From an uncultured Asticcacaulis sp. (GTDB taxonomy: Bacteria; Pseudomonadota; Alphaproteobacteria; Caulobacterales; Caulobacteraceae), in the NCBI GenBank assembly GCA_946480125.1, contig CAMLIY010000042.1:1-16498 (forward strand): 16,498 bases of DNA, read 5' to 3'. Below, piece after piece: positions 13,416 to 16,498 of this stretch; within the stretch, counting starts at the first letter, position 1, and the number at the start of each line of letters is the position of its first letter. The position numbers were made by a program, and so were the translations under genes. Under the pieces are notes generated by a model. It was not told where the DNA came from and did not search any database. It saw nothing but the letters and a program-made list of their open reading frames with translations.

Positions 13416-16400
13416 ATGTCCGCTCCGAATACACCGGCCGCCGGCAGGGGCGGCTTCCAGATATCATCATGGTCGATCCGTAATCCGATCCCAACCGTGG
13501 TCTTCTTCATCGTCATGACCATTGTGGGTATACTGGGTTTCCAGTCGATGCGGGTCAATAACTGGCCGGATATCGATCTGCCCTATGTGGTGGTGACGGT
13601 TGTCCGATCCGGCGCGGCACCGACCGAATTGCAAAATCAGGTCACGCGTATTGTCGAGGATTCGGTGTCGGGCCTGGGCGGGGTGCGCCATATCCAGTCG
13701 ACGGTCAATGAAGGCGCTTCGACCACGGTGGTTCAGTTCCAGCTGGGCGTTGACCTCGAAAAAGCCACCAATGATGTGCGTAATGCCGTAGCCGGTATTC
13801 GTGGCAATTTGCCAAGCGACGTGCAGGACCCGATCATTTCGCGGGTTGATAATGCTGCCGGCGGCGCCTTGCTGTCCTACACCATCCGCGCCGCCGATAT
13901 GTCGCCGGAACAGTTGTCCTGGTACGTCGATAACGATGTCTCCAAGCGCGTTCTGGCCGTCAAGGGTGTCTCCAAACTGACGCGAGACGGCGGGGTTGAT
14001 CGTGAAATCCGCATCGAGCTCGATCCGGCAAAGCTGGCCGCCCAGGGCGCCACGGCATCTGATATTTCCAGCCAGCTGCGCGCTTTTAACGTCGACATGC
14101 CCGGCGGCCGCTTCAATTTTGGTGGCCAGGAACAAAATATCCGTACGCTCGGCAATGCCGATACGGTCAGTCTGCTGGCGGAAAAACGCATTACGCTGTC
14201 AAGCGGTAAAACCGTTCGCCTGGGCGATCTCGGCACTGTGACCGATACCTGGTCGGAGCCGCGTGCCCGCGCCCGTTATAATGGCAATGAAGTTGTTGGT
14301 TTCAGCATCCAGCGCACCCGCGGCACGTCGGAAGTGGCCGTCGCCAAGGGCGTGCGCGCCGCGATTGCCAAGCTGCAAAGCGATAACAAATCCGTGCAGA
14401 TCGAGGAGGTGGCTTCGTCGGTCACGGACGTCCAGCGCAGCTATGACCAGTCGTTCGAAGCCCTGATCATCGGCGCCATCCTGGCGGTCATCGTGGTGTG
14501 GCTGTTCCTGCGCGACTGGCGGGCCACTTTCGTGTCCGCCGTCGCCATGCCGATGTCGCTGCTGCCGACCTTCTTTGTCATGCACGCTACCAATCAGTCA
14601 TTCAACGTCGTGTCATTGCTGGCCCTGTCCCTCACGGTCGGTATCCTCGTCGATGACGCCATTGTCGAAATCGAAAATATTGTCCGCCATGTGCGCGGCG
14701 GCAAGAAGCCTTTCCAGGCGGCCATCGAGGCGGCGGACGAAATCGGCCTGGCCGTCGTGGCGACAACGGCGACGCTTGTGGCCGTCTTCGCCCCGACCGG
14801 CTTCATGCCGGGCATTGTTGGTCAGTTCTTCAAGAGCTTCGCCATCGCCGCCTGCGTCAGCGTGGTCTTCTCTCTGGTGGTGGCGCGAACCCTCACGCCG
14901 CTGATGGGCGCCTATTTCCTGCGCGATAATCCGAAACACAAGGATGACGAACCGTTCTGGATGAAGACCTATCTGAAGATGCTGCGTTTCTCGCTGCGTC
15001 ACAAGCTTCTGGTCGTCATATGCAGTATCCTGTTCTTTGTCGGTTCTGCCTCGCTTCTGGTCCTGTTGCCCAGCGACACCATACCGGCCAGTGATCAGAG
15101 CGTCTCGACCCTGACGATCTCCCTGCCGCCTGGTACGCCTCTGGATGATACCGATGCCGTTGTGCTGCGCACGACGAAGGAACTGATGAAGCGTTCGGAA
15201 GTGCGCAGCGTCTACGCATCGGAAGCCATGGAGACTGCCAGCCTGACGGTCAATCTGGTGCCCTATAACAAGCGCAAGCTCTCCCAGGCGCAGTTCGAAC
15301 AGGACTTCTCGAAAACGCTCAAAACCTATCCGGGCGTTCGGGCCAGCTTTGGCCAGTCTGGCGGCGGTGGCGGTACGGGTGTCTCCTATATCCTTGTCTC
15401 GGAAAACGGTGACGCCCTGCGCGCGGCCTCAACCCAGTTGCAAACCCAGATGGCGGGTCTGAGAGAACTGATCAATGTCCGTTCCGAAGACAACCTGACG
15501 CAGCCGGAATTGCAGATCACGCCGAAGCTCGACCAGGCGGCGCGGATGGGGGTGTCGACGACCGCCATTTCACAAGCCGCCCGCGTGGCCATGGTCGGTG
15601 ACATTGACCAGAGCCTGGCCAAGTTCAATGACGGCGACCGCCAGGTGCCGATCCGTGTGCTTCTGAAAGAAGATGCGCGCAATGATATGAGCAATCTCGA
15701 CACCCTCATGGTACCGACCGCCAGCGGCGTTTCGGTGCCCCTGACCGCCGTGGCTGATGTCAGCTTCGGCGCCGGTCCCATTGCCATCCATCGCCTTGAC
15801 CGTACGCAATCAGCCACAGTCAGCGCCGATCTCAATGGTGTGCCCAACGGCACGGCGGAAGCGGCGGTCAAGAACCTGCCGATCATGAAGAAGATCGCAA
15901 ATGGTGACGTGCCGGGCGTTCGAACGGTGGTTGATCCGAACAATGAGGATTTCCTCGAAATGGTGCCGAATTTCATTGTCGCCATTCTGACCGGCATCAT
16001 GCTGATGTATGTCGTGCTGGTGCTGCTGTTCGGCTCCTTCTGGCATCCGGTGACGATTATCTCGGCTCTGCCACTGTGCTTCGGCGGCGCCTTCCTCGCC
16101 CTGATCGCCTGTGGCATGAGCCTGTCCATGCCCTCGCTGATCGGCCTGATCATGCTGACCGGCATTGCCGCCAAGAACTCGATCCTGCTGGTGGAATACG
16201 CCATCATGGCGATCAAGGGGGGCATGTCGCGTCATGATGCGCTTATTGAGTCGGCACACAAGCGCGCGCGTCCTATTATCATGACGACGGTGGCGATGGG
16301 CGCCGGCATGTTGCCGGTCGCCCTGGGGCATGACAGTTTCCGCCAGCCTATGGCGGTGGCGGTCATTGGCGGGCTGATCACCTCAACCTTCCTGTCGTTG

Positions 16401-16498
16401 CTGTTCGTGCCGGTCTCCTACGAACTGGTGGATAAGCTGTCGAACTTCTTCGCCAAATTCATCCGCTTCCGCGCCGAGGGCAAGGATGATCCGGAACC
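13416..16498 (+). CDS. RND (HAE1/AcrB-like) efflux permease, runs off the right edge
   Basis: A proton-driven inner-membrane pump; 1,027 complete codons are present without a stop, close to the usual 1,030-1,050. First helix at about 27-45 (PTVVFFIVMTIVGILGF), followed by the large periplasmic loop with porter motifs (RIVEDSVSGLGGV...). TM2-TM6 at about 348-480, with the proton-relay pair Asp413-Asp414 in VGILVDDAIVEIENI (TM4) and the typical RDWRATFVSAVAMPMSLLPT. A second periplasmic loop follows, then TM8-TM12 in the last 200 residues, with the relay Lys in TGIAAKNSILLVEYA (TM10) and RARPIIMTTVAMGAGMLP. A Gly-rich SGGGGGTG lies in the second loop. VDDAIVEIENIVRH is nearer MdtC/MuxC-type pumps than heavy-metal CusA. 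It starts one base after the adaptor's stop (coupled); its ribosome site lies in the end of that gene. Confidence 0.96.
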   Translation, partial: MSAPNTPAAGRGGFQISSWSIRNPIPTVVFFIVMTIVGILGFQSMRVNNWPDIDLPYVVVTVVRSGAAPTELQNQVTRIVEDSVSGLGGVRHIQSTVNEGASTTVVQFQLGVDLEKATNDVRNAVAGIRGNLPSDVQDPIISRVDNAAGGALLSYTIRAADMSPEQLSWYVDNDVSKRVLAVKGVSKLTRDGGVDREIRIELDPAKLAAQGATASDISSQLRAFNVDMPGGRFNFGGQEQNIRTLGNADTVSLLAEKRITLSSGKTVRLGDLGTVTDTWSEPRARARYNGNEVVGFSIQRTRGTSEVAVAKGVRAAIAKLQSDNKSVQIEEVASSVTDVQRSYDQSFEALIIGAILAVIVVWLFLRDWRATFVSAVAMPMSLLPTFFVMHATNQSFNVVSLLALSLTVGILVDDAIVEIENIVRHVRGGKKPFQAAIEAADEIGLAVVATTATLVAVFAPTGFMPGIVGQFFKSFAIAACVSVVFSLVVARTLTPLMGAYFLRDNPKHKDDEPFWMKTYLKMLRFSLRHKLLVVICSILFFVGSASLLVLLPSDTIPASDQSVSTLTISLPPGTPLDDTDAVVLRTTKELMKRSEVRSVYASEAMETASLTVNLVPYNKRKLSQAQFEQDFSKTLKTYPGVRASFGQSGGGGGTGVSYILVSENGDALRAASTQLQTQMAGLRELINVRSEDNLTQPELQITPKLDQAARMGVSTTAISQAARVAMVGDIDQSLAKFNDGDRQVPIRVLLKEDARNDMSNLDTLMVPTASGVSVPLTAVADVSFGAGPIAIHRLDRTQSATVSADLNGVPNGTAEAAVKNLPIMKKIANGDVPGVRTVVDPNNEDFLEMVPNFIVAILTGIMLMYVVLVLLFGSFWHPVTIISALPLCFGGAFLALIACGMSLSMPSLIGLIMLTGIAAKNSILLVEYAIMAIKGGMSRHDALIESAHKRARPIIMTTVAMGAGMLPVALGHDSFRQPMAVAVIGGLITSTFLSLLFVPVSYELVDKLSNFFAKFIRFRAEGKDDPE

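Noticed and set aside
12653..13558. A 301-codon minus-strand frame across the adaptor and pump genes
   Set aside because: It opposes two well-recognised efflux genes and spans their junction; its composition is typical of an antisense shadow.
15386..16331. Minus-strand frames of 173 and 279 codons at the right end
   Set aside because: They lie opposite the permease's conserved second half, with its TM10 Lys motif, and have no domain of their own.
1..16498. CRISPR arrays, transposons, tRNA or rRNA genes
   Set aside because: No regularly spaced repeats, transposase motifs with terminal repeats, or cloverleaf-like or rRNA-like sequences were seen on either strand.

Overview
The window looks like chromosomal DNA of a Gram-negative alphaproteobacterium, possibly Caulobacteraceae (for example Asticcacaulis-like). 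That placement is an inference from moderately high G+C coding DNA, the many exported enzymes with signal peptides, and the gene families present; no rRNA or other marker gene is here to fix it. There are no tRNA or rRNA genes, no CRISPR array, no transposase and no phage genes. Two genes run off the edges: prpB at the left and an RND pump at the right.

Layout. 1-1879: the 5' end of methylisocitrate lyase (prpB, minus), a TetR-family repressor (minus), and a divergent YafY/WYL-type regulator (plus). A strong bidirectional terminator at 1884-1915 closes this block. 1922-5428 (minus): a two-gene operon of exported serine hydrolases, a peptidase S10 carboxypeptidase followed 3 bases later by an alpha-amino-acid ester hydrolase with all its diagnostic residues. 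5429-5779: a gene-free stretch whose core is only about 17-18 % G+C.

5780-9382 (plus) is the accessory-looking part: five small exported proteins, three of them lipoproteins, four carrying a DUF3617-like domain. The first two align without gaps and have identical cysteine spacing. The third has lost the second half of the domain and carries a His/Asp-rich tail. The fourth is translationally coupled to a 74-residue lipoprotein. The housekeeping gene ung sits in the middle of this group.

9447-11176 (plus): a PhzF-type isomerase and an exported DUF1080 protein in one likely operon. The DUF1080 stop codon overlaps that of a convergent YpfJ-type zinc metallopeptidase (minus, 11173-12018). 12320-16498 (plus): a lipoprotein membrane fusion protein and an inner-membrane RND permease separated by one base; together they form two parts of a tripartite efflux pump, and no outer-membrane channel gene is visible before the window ends.

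The best candidate for something undescribed is the group of DUF3617-like envelope proteins next to the AT-rich island, above all the lipoprotein with the His/Asp-rich tail. Nothing in the sequence gives these proteins a proven function.
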